Position numbers and translations under genes: made by a program. This document shows, piece after piece, positions 10,400-25,300 of a DNA stretch of 64,000 nt (position 1 is the first letter of the stretch; each line of letters starts with the position of its first letter). The notes below the pieces were generated by a model that did no database searches, was not told the origin of the DNA, and saw only the letters and a program-made list of their open reading frames with translations. Source of the DNA: Owenia fusiformis (Eukaryota; Annelida; Polychaeta; Sabellida; Oweniidae); NCBI GenBank assembly GCA_903813345.2, contig CAIIXF020000009.1:31315259-31379258 (forward strand). The letters run 5' to 3'.

Positions 10400-13300
10400 C
10401 TGCAAAACATATAATCATTTAAGTATCTACTTTTTAAATATAATTTAGATCAATAAGTACATGTTCTTCCTAGAAGCAATCTTCTGATCAGCATCAGTTC
10501 TTTTAAATGAAGTCTCTTTGGTTGTAATACATTAATATTACACTACAGCACTCTCATGGTGTTTTGAGGCTTGTAACATACATTTTTGTAAAAAACCAAT
10601 GATTCGAAATAAAATTGATTCAAAAATAAAATGCATTCAAATTTAATGCAAAGCTTTGGACAACTAGATTGCTAGTTAAGATGTCTAACTATTTCTTAAT
10701 ATCAGATTCTTTTTTTTTTATCATATACTGTTCCAACGTTCCAAAAATAAGAACAGAGTGCATTAAAAAACTAACCTGTCGTTCATCTTCTGTTTTAGTT
10801 TCTCTCTCACAATTATGAAGATTCAGCCAGCTAAGATTGAAGTTTGGATGTTTCTCTAGGAAACTCTGTACCCGTGTCTTGTCAGTTTGACACTCTACGA
10901 TCGTGCAATTATCTTGCATGAAAGCCACTGTGCTGTTTGGCTCATCAATCAATAAAGCTGCAAGCAAAAAATAAGATCTTTAATTTACTGTTAAAATAGA
11001 GAGTTTTAAAGGATTAATGTTTTATTAAAGATGCTCTTATGTAATTTTAAGACAAAACATATCATTTATGGCACCATTCACGGACTCACGCCACAAAAGA
11101 GAATCAAGAAGGGACTCCAAAATGAGGCAAAAGTGGGTGACGGCACTTATGGCATACATTACTATCATGGAGCCTCACGAAATTGATGTAAATAATGTCT
11201 AATGCATTTTCATTTGAAGATGTAATGATGGAATAATAACAGAAAACACACCATATTGTGGCAAATTCGCAAATGCTAGTACAAATGATATCATCAGATA
11301 TTGTGAATGTACTATTCAGACATGACCATGCTATATCAGAATCTCTCATCAAATAAGAATGCTGCATGCATAGCCATTCTGAATTTTCCGATATATGAAA
11401 GACCATTCATTATGCAATCTGCATCCAGGAATCTATTATGTTGTATTGTGACATCATATCTGGGAATGGCAAAAATGGCCTCAATTTCCGATTCTCTGAA
11501 CAATGCTTTCATCTTTTTAGACTTGGAATAAATAATGATAGGCCATTCAATATGATGAAATTCTAAACTCATTAGACAGAATGTAAGTACAAATGCACTC
11601 CCCTTCGATCGTGTTTATTACGACATTCTGTCCAACTTGTGCTGAATTCAACATTATTGAATGAACTATCATTATTTATTCCTTAATTACAGCATATTGT
11701 ATATTATAAAACTCTAATCAACAGTCTAGAAGAAGACACGTGCATAACAGAAACGTTGGCCCAGTAAACAGGAAATGGTTGACAAGCTTGATACTCCACA
11801 TAATCAGGCCTGTCAACTTGGGAACACCTAACATGAGTGACTTGGAAATGTTGAACACCTCCCCTCAAAATGTGGACACCTTGGTCCAAATCTGAACACC
11901 TTGATCCAAATTTTGAACACCTTGGTTTAAATTTCATTACATCTTGCGTACATTTTTTTTCCGGCGTTCATATTTTTGCTGTGTAGACGATCTTTTTTAG
12001 AAATTTTTCTACAGAAATATTTTTGCTTGACAATTACCAGGTAAAATGCGGGGGGTAGTTACAAAAATTTTGAACGGAATGCGTGACATATTCGTAATTC
12101 GCGTGAAAAGTCCGAACAAAATGCGTACATTTTTTTTCCGGCGTTCGTATTTTTGCTGTGTAGACGATCTTTTTTAGAAATTTTTCTACAGAAATATTTT
12201 TGCTTGACAATTACCAGGTAAAATGCTTATTTGCGTGACATTTTCTGTCATGCAAAAATAACTGGCGTGACTTCAAATTCTTCAGCAAATGCGTGACAAA
12301 TACGCAAATTGCGGGACAGTTGACAGGCCTGCATAATGTACTCTATTAAATGAGTTTCAGTGTTTTATGAGGACACAGTAATATCTTTTTTCAATGTACA
12401 TATTTGGTATGTACTGTACATGCAAATCTATAATATATCTTTCGAGAAAAGATTAATAGGTCATGTTAAAACAATTGTAATATAATGTATTTTACATTCC
12501 CTTATGAAATAAGTTTTTGTTAAAGTTCCCATTCTTCAGCATGTTGTCGTAGTTTTTCATTCTTGATTGCCAAATTTCTCTATTTTCAGGTGTGCAGCTA
12601 ATTGAAAGTAATAAAGTTTTGTTCAGTAATATCAAGTCCGCCAAAAGGGAAGACAACCCCCCCCTTTTCCAGAAAGAATTTGTATTTCCAAAAATATTTG
12701 TATTAAATGATGTAAATATTGCTCTCAGATATGCTCAGAATGTACCAAAAAGGATCTAAATTTCTGCACTGTGACACGATGCTTTGTTTGGGCATGTTAG
12801 AGGCTTCCCCTTCCCCTGGGGAGTTCACTGTATATAAACTTTGACGGGGATCCTCGGCACACATAGGGTACCTTTCAACCCAAATTTAGGATCTTGTATG
12901 AGAATGCCCCCAAAATCTTTTGAGGTATGGCAATGGTCGGATTTTTCCATTTTCTGGTATGAGAATGGTCATGGAAAATATGTTACCTCTCACTTGTGGT
13001 ATGGCATTGGTCTAATCGTTACACATATCCTTAATTTGAGGTTGTTTTGGATCATTTTTCTAAAAGATCTGCCTTCTTCCAGGGGCTTTAGACATTTTGA
13101 ATGCTTTTGGTCTTATATTTGGATATTTGGTATGGTATTGGGTCTTATATTTGGACATTTAGGATGGCTTTTGGGCATTATTTTGGTTGGTATGGGAACA
13201 CATTGAAATTGGACAGATTGGCAAGAGAATATATTGATATCTGAGGGTTCAGCCTATGACCCTCAAAGAATTTTGTATACAGTGTACCCCCCGGGTCGCC

Positions 13301-16300
13301 CCCCCCCCTCTTAGGAAATCCTTCAGACAGGCCTGAATATCATATTAATCATAAACCCAGTAGGCTTACATGACTTGATAAAAAGAGAAAGGTCACTATA
13401 AAATATCAAATAAATGTCCATCTATGATATGAGCTCATCTGATAAGAAGAATCACAACTGTTATTTTTATGCACCATTCCTCTGACCTCCTTTGGGGAGG
13501 ATCAAGCATTAAACATACAAATTATTGTCCAAGGTGTTGGGATTTTGACATAGTTATATAATTTGTCCTAAAGAGCAGAGACTTTTGAAATGCATACTAG
13601 TACTAGTTAATCAGAATTTTGACTATTTTTGATCTGCTTTTATTGCACACAGGATGAAGATATCAGAACTCAATAGGTTGTTCCCTTGGTAGGGAATTTC
13701 AATCCAGTTGTAAGTTTTGTCAAAATCCCTAACACATCAAACGTGGGTGGATCTCATACAAAGCTTAGAATGGTGATGATTATCACATACTTCTCACCTT
13801 AATGTCCATAAATAACATGATACCTCCATTGTCTAGATATTACACAGACACAAATGTTAAATCTCCACCTCCACAATCTACTGAGCCCTTATAAGGTGAA
13901 ATATTGTTTAAGAATATATTTGAAATTCAATCTCATTTATTAAGCATTGGTTATGGGACTTGATGCATACGTTTCAAATTAAAGCTTTTTAAGTTTTTAA
14001 TTTTAGTGGCCATTTAATGTTTTTTTATCATTTTAATTAGTAATTTATACATCAACAAAATAAAATGTTAAGAGGCACTATTTGTAAAAAGGGGCAGGGG
14101 GTGGTACAGGTCAAATTTTACATTTCAAAAATTTTATTCTTATTTGATCATTAGGAAGCCAAAATATTAAAATAACAATTGAATCAAGTGCATTAGATAA
14201 CCTCTATATCGAAATCCTGTCTACTAGACTAAGTAAGGATGCCTAGCTTTATTCCTTCCGCAAAAGCTGTATCCACCACCTCGTTGTTGAGATAAATAAA
14301 ACTAGTTTCTAAAATCGAATTTAGGTGAAAAATAACACATGTCATTAAAACCAAATTAGATTCCTGACTGTAGTATTTTTACTTGTATGTACATATTATC
14401 TCATATACCAAATAAGAAGTTTTGTGGGGCGACCATCTGTGACACATAGTATGAATATGTAATGTTTGATTGACAGTTCCCGGTAGACACTCCTATTCTC
14501 CGGGGCTATACAGTGTACATGCATACCTCAGTTTTTAACTGATGCTTCGGTAGAATGCATGTCCTTCTACAATATTGCCAGTATATAATTACATATTATT
14601 TAAGTTTATATTGATTTAATAGTACACATGGACATTATATTTATTATTTGTACTAAAATTATTAATTACACTTTGGACGATTAAAAGTGCCACCCATTCC
14701 CCTCCTCCACCCATCAGTTTTATACACCAAACTTGTGAATTTAATAAATATATTATATAATATTATTTACATCCAAATCGTATCATTATATTGTCTATTG
14801 ATTCACAACAAGCAGATCTAGGGAGTAACACAAATACCAGTGTAACCTACCAGTTTTGTTTTGCTTTCCTATGATGTCAAACAAATTACACCGAGGTCGA
14901 CTCTTGAAGGTTTTGAAAAAATTGACTTGTTTCTCCATCAACTCCTTTGTTTGCGCTTCTGAGAGATTTGTGTCAGAGTCATTAGGATCAGAAGTATCAC
15001 ATTCCTCAGATGCATTGCCCTCATTGTTATCGTCATCAGGTTTTAGTGTTTTGTAGGAGGGCTCTTCTTCTGAGATTGTTTTCAATGGAGCTATATTTCC
15101 ACCTTGTATTACATCTCCAAATGTTGGGTCTGAAAAAGTCAGTTACATGAATACAACAGATACATATTGCATGCAAGTCTTTCATACACGGTGACACGTT
15201 TTATATCTCACGTGTAACTGTTTTATACAAGGCGACACATCTATTCTTTAAAACTTGCACATTTTCTACTAATTGATGTATATTATACTCTACAAGTATC
15301 TTACACATATCTATTACATACATGAAGTACATCAACTTAAAACTCATGCCAACATTTTTCAGCGATAAAATTGTGTTAGTATTCAAAAGCAGGCCCGTAG
15401 CCAGGGGGGGGGGAGTTCGCAGAGTTTGGGCGAAAATTCTTTCAAAATCATGCAGTTTTTCACCATTTTGAGCACTTCTCAAGTGAATTTAGCCATATTT
15501 GGGCCAGAATTGTCAAATGAGAACCCCCCTTGGAAATTTTTGAAAAATGAACCCCCACTTGGCAAATCCTGGCTACGGGCCTGAAAAGTATGATGTTCTT
15601 GGGGATATACTACACCCACTTGGATGTAAATATACTAGATAGTGGATATGTAAAATCCTGAGGTTTAAAGACGAGGTTCTGTAATAACAAAACATGTGCA
15701 AGCTTGTCAATTCTTGATGAGATGATTATTTTTTATCAAGTCAAGGATGCAATAAAGAAGCATTACCAAAATGTTCAATCAAGGAAGTACAATGTTGCAC
15801 ATGTATGACTGTAAGAGTTTTTCCAGTAAGAGTCTATGGCAATACATGTATATCATATTTCACCTTTTCATGTCAAACTGAGTTATAAAAAGTGGAGAAC
15901 AGCTTCAAATGAATGAAACCCCATACTTAACATTTGTGACTTAACAGACTGATGTCAAAAGTACATCTCATCTGTTACACTTTAGGATGAAAAAAGGTGT
16001 ATCGTTACAGGGTAAATATGGCTCAATTAGAGTTAGTCACAATATTAACTGACAATTTACTTGATAACTGCTGAGTAATAACATGATAATAATTCATTTA
16101 AAAACACAACCCTGGATTGTTTTGATTTAAAAAATAAAATCTAGCTGTTCTCAAGGGGTGAAAACGCATATAGAGTATTTTTGTGGAGTACACAGGAGAT
16201 ACATTACAAAAATCCCCATCTTTATTCAAAAATTAGGTAGGTGAAGTTTTATTTTGTCACCTGTGAATCTATTTTCAATATTTCCTAACCTGTCAATAGG

Positions 16301-19300
16301 CTCATCACATTCCTAGCATCAGGGAAACATTCAATTGTCACAAAGTGACATCCGGCCAAAGTTCTAGTTTTCCAATAATGTTGGGTTAACAATGGAAATT
16401 TTGTTGATAATAAAAATATTTCTTTGGTCAACTCCACATTTTAATAAAACTAGATGGGTGGCTATCGAGTAATAACGATGGAATGTTTCCCTCAAAATAC
16501 TGAGAACGTGATGGGTGTGTTGACAGGTTAGGAAACATTACGCAATGTTCACAGACTACCAAATTAAACTACACCTACCTGCTTTTTGAATGAAAATACT
16601 CTACGCCTGGTTTCCACCCCCTGGTTCTAAAACAATAAAACCTAGTTGTTCTAAAACCTACAATAAATTAAGTTAACCTAAAGAGCCCTTATGATTTATA
16701 ATACACAGCTGTTATAAGTTTTAATCTTCTGAATCAATTTCTCCCCCTGTCAGACAGTAGAATAGCTGCTAATTGCATGTGGTAATGTTATATGTGTCTA
16801 AGTGAATTCGCCATTTATCAAAATGAATATGTTTTGAAGTGCTAATTTAACTATAGACATTATATATATACTCAAGGCTACAATTAATAAGGAGCCAGAC
16901 AATTCATTGTCATATCAAAAATATCTTTTTAAAACAGTATCTTGTACTATATAACTGAATTTCTAAATTTCAGTCTCGGAGTGAATAACAAAAGAATGTA
17001 AAACTTAATACAAGTACATGTATGTTTATATGTACAGGTAGTATTAATTACATGATTGGTTGGTTAGCTTCATGATCAACAAGAAAACTGACAGCATTTG
17101 AATTAATGACAATCATATTCAGATAAAGTAAACCTACTAAAGATAATTACATGTACTCTGGACAATATGAGCTCTACATACATGGCCTCTGGAGTTTCGA
17201 TACCTTACAGCATTCAACACAAATTAGTTCCATCACGAAAAAATCACACATAAAAAATCTCTGTAACTTACCATGCTTTAATTTCAGTAGAACAAGCTGT
17301 AATGTGGCTGATGAATCTTCAATTGAGTTGTGACCATCTGAATTACCTTGGATATCACGTCCTAAAAAATGACCTGCTAGACGCTTCAAACCCGTCTTTC
17401 TTCTACGAAATCCTGATAAATTGTAGATAACACTTGTATCTATGATATACGGATGGAACATCTAAAAATAAAATTGTCCATTTTCTGTTTCATCAATTTA
17501 TTTCCATTATAGGGTGTCCAGAAAGTAAAGATACAAACACTCTAATTTTAAGAGATGTGGGTTTTTTGTAATGAAATTGCTACGGATTGTAAAGGAACTA
17601 TATTAAAACACATCTACCAACTTTTATAACATATAGTCTAACCCTGTTAAAGTTATGATTGTCATGGTTAGGGTAGTCAGGGGTATGCGGAGCAGTTCCA
17701 TGATATCGCTAAATTGTCATAAATTGCTAAAATTTAACCATTTAAAACAGTGTTTATTATTTCCTATCAATGTTTTGTTTTGTTTAATATTGTATTCTTG
17801 CTGCCATAGTATTTTCTTTAGTATAATGATATCATTGATACATATCAGAACTATGTAATTCGCATTTAGCAAAGAAAACAAATCTTACAATTGAATGTCT
17901 TGACATTAAACCTTTTTGTACAATGACCCATATTACTCTGATAATGTCCCGTTAGACTTCTACATTAATGAATAGCAATATTTGTTAGAAGTTCAACATG
18001 AAAATGAGACTCTGCTTGAAGCCAATTTTATCAGTAATCTGAGAGATGGACAGCAGCGCTTTTGTCAGGTCTTTGAATCTCTGGGCAAGATGCACCACGA
18101 ATGTTTAGATAATGTTGGAAAATACATGATACTGGATAAATGTAGTAATGTCAAATGACCAAATCATATGACAGTACTACTTCTTTTGCTGTTGTGGTAC
18201 ATGATTTGATGTATAATAGCAACAGATGATGGTCAAGATGATATGAGCAGGAGGAAAGAATAATAAAACATAATTGTGACGCTGCTCCACATACCCGGGA
18301 CTCCTACCATAACAACCATAACTTTTTCATTTTGAAACAATTTGTCATGACATTTGCAGGATAAATTGTTATGATGTCATTCTACCATCTGTAGTAATTT
18401 CATCTCACAACAGGTAAATCTATTGAAATTAGAGCATTTGTATCTTTACTTTCCGAACACCCTGGACATGATGATACAATGTCAATAAATGTTTTTATTC
18501 ATGAATGAATCACACATTATGAATAAGTGCAAAATTTCTGTATCATGTCAAAGGTTATTAGCAATTAGCAATAAATAAAACAAGGTATCAACATGACAAA
18601 ATGTCACCACATAGTTGCTCTCAATATTGTTACAGGTGCGATCGCCAACCACCATCACAAAAAATGGTGACCATAACAATATGTCACCACTTTTTGGTGG
18701 TGACATCATAAGACCATGCATGATTGTTTTCTTAGGGAATGGTTAGTTGCAATCATCTCAGTTCTTAACACCAAAGCAAAACTTTAAATCGAGCTGTTTA
18801 AGGTTTAAGGTTTTTACCAGAGAATGAAGAAGCATTATAAAAAACAATACTCAAGGGGCGGGGAGGAAAATTCTCAATAAATGGTGTATAGTTGGTTTGG
18901 CAGCATTTTCAGTTAGGGGAGAGTCTTGGATGAAACTTCCACCTAGGTGATAGCTTCACAGAGTGGTAGGAAGTTCTTTTTTTTTGAGGAGTTAGCCCCC
19001 CACCCCCCAAAAACACCCCACCCGGGAAAAAAAATTGTTCACAGTAAATAACCTTAGATATTTTGATGTTTGTAAGTGACATACATAGATATTATATATA
19101 TGAATCATTTGCAGTATAATTGATGCTGATTGCTCCTAAGGAAATTGAATATTAGTACAAAGTGTGTAATCCAGGGGGCAAATTCGTGACTCATTTTCTT
19201 ACTATTTTGATCCTTTTCAATTAGACACTGTAAGAGGTTGGAAAAATTCATGGGAAGTGCCCAATAGTAGGGTTAGTAAACCTGAAAGATGCAAAGCCAT

Positions 19301-22300
19301 TGAAAAGGTAGGAGCTGAGAAAAAAATTGTTGATTTTTCGAAAAATTTAACATTTTTGACAGTTGGATTTTGTGTATGACTATAGCTGACCCCTATAGTT
19401 TCTAGATACATCCCTCTATAATGATATGTATGGTTTTATAGTATGGAACTAAGATGTAAAACATAATTTAGATGGGATTTAAGGAAGTTAAAGGTTTTAA
19501 ACAAGTCCAAAATTTGAAAAATTGTAAATATAAGGTTTCAAATTTACGAATTCCAGGTATAGCCATGGCTGACCCCTATAGTTTCTAGATCCATCCCTCT
19601 ATGATGATATTTATGGTTTTATAGTGTGGAACTAAGATGTAAAACATAATTTAGATGGGTTTTAAGGAAGTTAAAGGTTTTAAACAAGTCCAAAATTTGA
19701 AAAATTGTAAATATAAGGTTTCAAATTTACATATTCCAGGTATAGCCATGGCTGACCCCTATAGTTTCTAGATCCATCCCTCCATGATGATATTTATGGT
19801 TTTGCCATGTGGAACTAATATGTAAAACATAATTTAGATGGGTTTTAAGAAAGTTTAAGGTTTTAAACAAGTCCAAAATTTGAAAAATTGTGAATATAAG
19901 GTTTTAAATTTACGAATTTCAGGTATAGCCACGGCTGACCCTTATGGTTTTTACATCCATACCTCTATGATTAAATATACAGTTTTAGAGTGTGGGACTA
20001 AGATTTAACATATCCAAAATGAATTTTATTGAAGTTTAAGGTTATAAACAAGTCCGAAATTTGAAGAATTGTAAATGTTAGGTTTCAAATTTATGAATTT
20101 CAGGTATAGCCAAAGATGACCCTTATGGTCTTTATACCTCAGGGATGAAATATATAGTTTTAAGAGTATTTAACTAAAATGTAAAAAATACCTAAAATGA
20201 GTTTGAAGGAAGCTCAAGGTTTTCAACAAGTGCAAAATTTGAAAAATTGATCTAAAAATTGGGCTCAAATTTACATTATTCAGGTACAGCCTTGAATGAA
20301 CCCTGATAATTGAAGGTTATGAGCATAATAGTATACAAATAAAAAATTAGGCAGTCACTATTTGTTTTATTATATACCCTATACTGACTCTTGTCCCGTT
20401 TCCTCTGCGAAGGCCAAAAAGGCTTAGAAAGCCCCCTCCCCGGGTCCATTGTTAGCATTATAAGCTGTGACGTCATCAGATGCTCAACAGAAATTTTTGC
20501 CTCTGAGACTCTCACTTGACAAATTCAATCGCGTTTAACATGCGGAATAGATTATCATAACACTTGAAATTACACAGACGTATTGAGCTTAGGGAATTTT
20601 ATTCACGTTGCTTATATTGTATCGTTCACGCACGTCTGTCATGGTGAACGGAGTTGATTTGTGTTTGTGCTCATCCTCCATTCTGTTTTTCCTCTGCGCA
20701 GTGATGATGCGCAGACGTTTCCAAGGGTAATAGAAGTTGCAATCGTGACGTCAGCGGGCAATAGTTCAAATGTATATTCCCGCTGACGTCACATTTGAGG
20801 GAATATAACTTTCCGAGGGAAATAGTAAATCTATTTCGGAACACGTGACTAGGTATTGACCAATCAGGACTAGTGTTACATATTGGGTATATAATAATAT
20901 CAACTATGATATCATAGCTTAGAGACCAGGTGTAGAATATATACCTGTTGCAGCAGTTAGTCTGCTGCATATAGATGGAGTGAAAAGTCGTGTACTACAG
21001 TAAAATCTCTCTAATCTGAATGCTACTGGTATTTGGACCAGCTAAAAGCATTCTAATTAGGAGTGTTTGAATTTTGAGGTTTTTACATCTACAATACAAG
21101 TTCTGGATTTTGAAGAAATATGAATGCATTCTCAATGAAAAATATTAATAATATTTATACTGACCACATAAAAAGCTCAATAGCATTCCAAAATCCAATT
21201 CAAAAGTTTTGATATCAAAACAATTCAGTCTTAAACTGACAATATTTGAGCAATTTTGTAAGAAATATGTGATATTTGGTAAAAAGAGTTCAAGTTAGAC
21301 AGGTTAATTTTTCAAATATGAGTGTTCACTATTCGAAGTAAGAGGTATTCAGATTTCAATTTTTTAAACCTAGGAGTCAATGGGAGGAAAAATTGGACTG
21401 GGAAAAGTGTTCAGATTGGTTGGTGTTCAGATTAGTCAGGTGTTGGGATGATTGATAGGTATTCACAATAGTCAGATGTTGGGGATATACAGGTTTCACT
21501 GATGATATATCATTTATACAAAATGATGAACTAGAACTACAGTACTAGGTGCATTTGATAATTTTTACCACAATGTTAATACTATGTCAGGAAAAGAAAG
21601 CACCCATGACACTTTGCTTGTACAACTTGGAAATCGACAACACTTTAAGATTTGATAGAGGTGTCTACCAAATGAGTAATCCACATAAATTCAAATACAA
21701 GCACTTGGCATGCTATTCCCTATGATGCTATTTATAGATTTTTAGTCAATGTTATTGATCAGCTTATTGGTTTCATTTCTTTCTCTAGAATCTAAAATTG
21801 ACCTTGGGTTTATGAGAGTAGTAAATTGGAATGCAGTTATATGGAGTATTGAATTGGCTGGATCTTTATGGGACACAAGTTGCCTAGCTATGTGTGAGTA
21901 AACTATGATCTTATATGGATACAAACAGTTCGTTTGACAATGATCATCTATCTTATCTGTAAAATCAGAACTTAAAAAGGGGTTTGAAATGGAGATCGAT
22001 GAAACCATACCACAAATTGATAAAACTTTCGTGACCGATGCAATGGCTATGACAAAAGGAAAATTAAGATTAACTTATATGTTGAAATTTGGAGAGTTTT
22101 GGAAAGCTATATTTCACTACTCCATCAAATCTAGTAAAGGAGCCCAAAGAATAGATTTCATATTAGACTCCTAGTAGTCTCTATCACTAAAGGATTCTGA
22201 AAGAATGAGAAGAATGGATGCTTCCCCTCCTGAACTTTAATCCAAAGAAGAAATTACACCATTACCTAAAAATATGAATACCTTTTGGCCAAGTCATATA

Positions 22301-25300
22301 ATACAAATTTTCAAAGATTACAAAGGAAATTAATGAAACAGCATTCTAAAAGTGTGCCAAATGTCAAGATTGTTTTAAGTGGAACTATTGGAGAGAACTA
22401 AAATATCTGTGAAAATGATAACTGAAATCCCCTGTTAAATTCCACTCTTGAAGAGGCTGATTTTAAACTTATTCACTCTGTTTTACATTCAGCAGGAGAA
22501 CATGTGGGACTGCAGTAATTGCAGTGGAGTTCCTAATCTCATTGCACTAACGGGAGTTTCTAGGCCCAGCGGGGTATGATCCTTATAATCCTTACATGTA
22601 TTTTCCCAAATAATTACTGTTGCCTGATGACAAGTTGTTTTATTGGCAGTGAAGTGATTATAATTTGATGATTTATAATAATATTTTGTATTAGGAGATG
22701 ATCATTACTTAATAACAGTATGGGCATAACAAAATATAGAGAAATCATGTTTCTTTTAATTAACCATGTCTTAATGTATTTTGACAATGTAGAACATTAC
22801 ATCGAACATGTTGATATGAAAAAGTAAAAATGCTATATCACATAATAAATATCATCAGATAATAATTAATTAGTTATAATCCATTTAATCAATCAATTAC
22901 TACACTGTATACGATATCCCTAAGAGCAGTTACACTTTAAGGGGGGGGGGGATTTATCTAATTTCTAAGCTAAAAAGTCATACATTCAAAAAGAGAGACA
23001 TCCAAGGCAATACCTGAAATCGTAAAGGAGGACTGAAAGTATCGCAACAGATTTAGGACAGTCACACGTTGGATTTTTGCTATTTTCTGAGGATTTGAGG
23101 AGGTGCATATGTTAGGCCTATGCATTTCCTCCAGGAAAAGCACTCATAGAGATGATAAAATAATTTCTATTTGAGACAAGGTGCAAACAACCCACTCACA
23201 TGCATCAATATGTTGTGTTTTGACACACAGTTAACCCCTTTAAAGAAATAATGCATTCCATCAGGGGTTTAAAAGATATCAAATATGGGTGACCAAAATT
23301 AAGCTGAAAGTAATGGAGCACATGAGTTTTCCCTATGGGAAAATAACAGGAAAATATTGTTTTCTGCTTTATTTAAAAGAAATTTATTATTCCTTTTTAT
23401 GGGTTAACTATGTCTCAAAACGCTACATATTGATGCAACAAAAATTGAAAAAGTAGGGGTAAAAGGGCTTGAAAATCAGGACAACATTTCCGAAAAAACA
23501 TGTGTGTGGATTGTTTGCACCTTCGCTGTCTCAAAGTCCAAACTATTTTATCATCTCTAAGAGTTCTTTTCCCGTAGGTAATGCAATGGCCTAACATATG
23601 CACCTGCTTAAATCCTCAGGAAACAGACAAAATCTAACATATGAGTGTCTGAAATATGTTGCGATACTTTCCGTGCTCCTTTGAGACCTGATATTTCTCA
23701 ATTTTTCAAACATTGCACTTGTTAAAATTCTTAAACTTCCTTAAAATTCATCTTCGGTATGTTTTACTTCTTAGTTTCACACTCTAAAAATATATGTTTC
23801 ATCATTGAGGTATGGATGATTTTGGACTTGTTTAAAATCTTTAACTTCCTTAAAACCCATCTAAATTATGTTCTACATCTTTAGTTCCATACTACAAAAC
23901 CATAAGTGTCACCAAAGAGGGATGGATTAAGAAACTATAGGGGTCAGCCATGGCTATACCTGGAATTCGTAAATTTGAAACCGTATATTTACAATTTTTC
24001 AAATTTTGGACTTGTTTAAAACCTTTAACTTCCTTAAAACCCATCTAAATCATGTTTTACATCTTAGTTCCATACTATAAAACCATAAATATCATCATAG
24101 AGGTATGGATCTAGAAACTATAGGGGTCAGCCATGGCTATACCTGGAATTCGTAAATTTGAAACCTTATATTTACAATTTTTCAAATTTTGGACTTGTTT
24201 AAAACCTTTAACTTCCTTAAAACCCATCTAAATTATGTTTTACATCTTAGTTTCACACTATAAAACCATAAATATCATTATAGAGGGATGGATCTAGAAA
24301 TTATAAGGGTCAGCTATAGTCATACACAAAATCCAGCTGTCAAAAATGTCAAATTTTTCGAAAAATCAACAATTTTTTTCTCAGTTCCTACCTCTTCCAT
24401 GGCTTTGCATCTTTCAGGGTTACTAACCCTGCTATTAGGCACTTCACATGAATTTTTCCAACCTCTTACAGTGTCTAATTAAAAGTTAGAATCAAAATAG
24501 TAAGAAAATGAGTCACGAATTTGCCCCCTGGGGTACATACTTTGTACTAATTTTCAAATTCTTTAGGAGTTATCAGCATCAATTATACTGCAAGTGATTC
24601 ATATATATAATATCTATGTATGTCACTTACAAACATCAAAATATCTAAGGTTATTTAGTGTGAACAATTTTTTCCCCAGGGTGGGGTGTTTTTGGGGGGT
24701 GGGGGGCTAACTCCTAAAAAAAAAGAACTTCCTACCACTCTGTGAAGCTATCACCTAGGTGGAAGTTTCATCCAAGACTCTCCCCTAACTGAAAATGCTG
24801 CCAAACCAACTATACACCATTTATTGAGAATTTTCCTCCCCGCCCCTTGAGTACAATAACTAAAAGGCGATTGGTACATTTATAAACAGGTCACTCTTGA
24901 ATGTCATTAATTAATATGCATTTGACTTTTGGTTTGGATTTATAGTAGAAAAGTATTTATTGGAATATAAAAATACAGTCAACAATAGTCACATAATGGT
25001 ACCTACTTTGAGAACCATTTTTGTTGATTATCGACATTAACAATTCATAGTGCCAGAATCAAGTGCCCTTCAGCTAGAATAACACTAAATTGACAAGTGG
25101 GCGATCACAATCATAAAAATAGCTCACCGAAGGAGCTAGTGATAATAATAATGCCAGAATTAAATGCCCTTGAATAACACTATTGTTATTGGTCATTGCT
25201 CATTGGCTATCCTATAGCAAAGATGATTCAGAGAATCTAATGTGATATAACATATTACCTGGATGCAACCTTCAAACAATAGTCTTACATAAAGGTATGT

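Larger units (their letters stand above)
18849..24852. mobile_element. 6.0-kb transposon with long inverted arms in REXO5 intron 9
   Basis: Both ends read ACTCAAGGGGCGGGGAGG inward and are flanked by the direct repeat ACAAT (18844-18848 and 24853-24857), a 5-bp target duplication. The left arm runs to about 20.29 kb and the right arm starts near 23.69 kb. Both contain tandem units of about 183 bp (GCCATGGCTGACCCCTATAG family): about five on the left, three to four on the right. The 3.4-kb centre holds smaller repeats and no recognisable transposase. It looks like a non-autonomous foldback-type DNA transposon. The superfamily is unknown. Confidence 0.85.

Noticed and set aside
12841-13206. 121-codon open frame rich in W, F, G
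   Set aside because: No recognisable domain or splice context, and low-complexity composition. Probably a degenerate repeat.
21742-22174. Possible transposase fragment in the centre of the 6-kb element
   Set aside because: Short broken frames with no motif that I can assign to a transposase family.
19217-24482. Two similar 64-residue frames (19217-19411 minus, 24288-24482 plus)
   Set aside because: They match because they lie in the inverted arms of the 6-kb transposon. No sign of translation.
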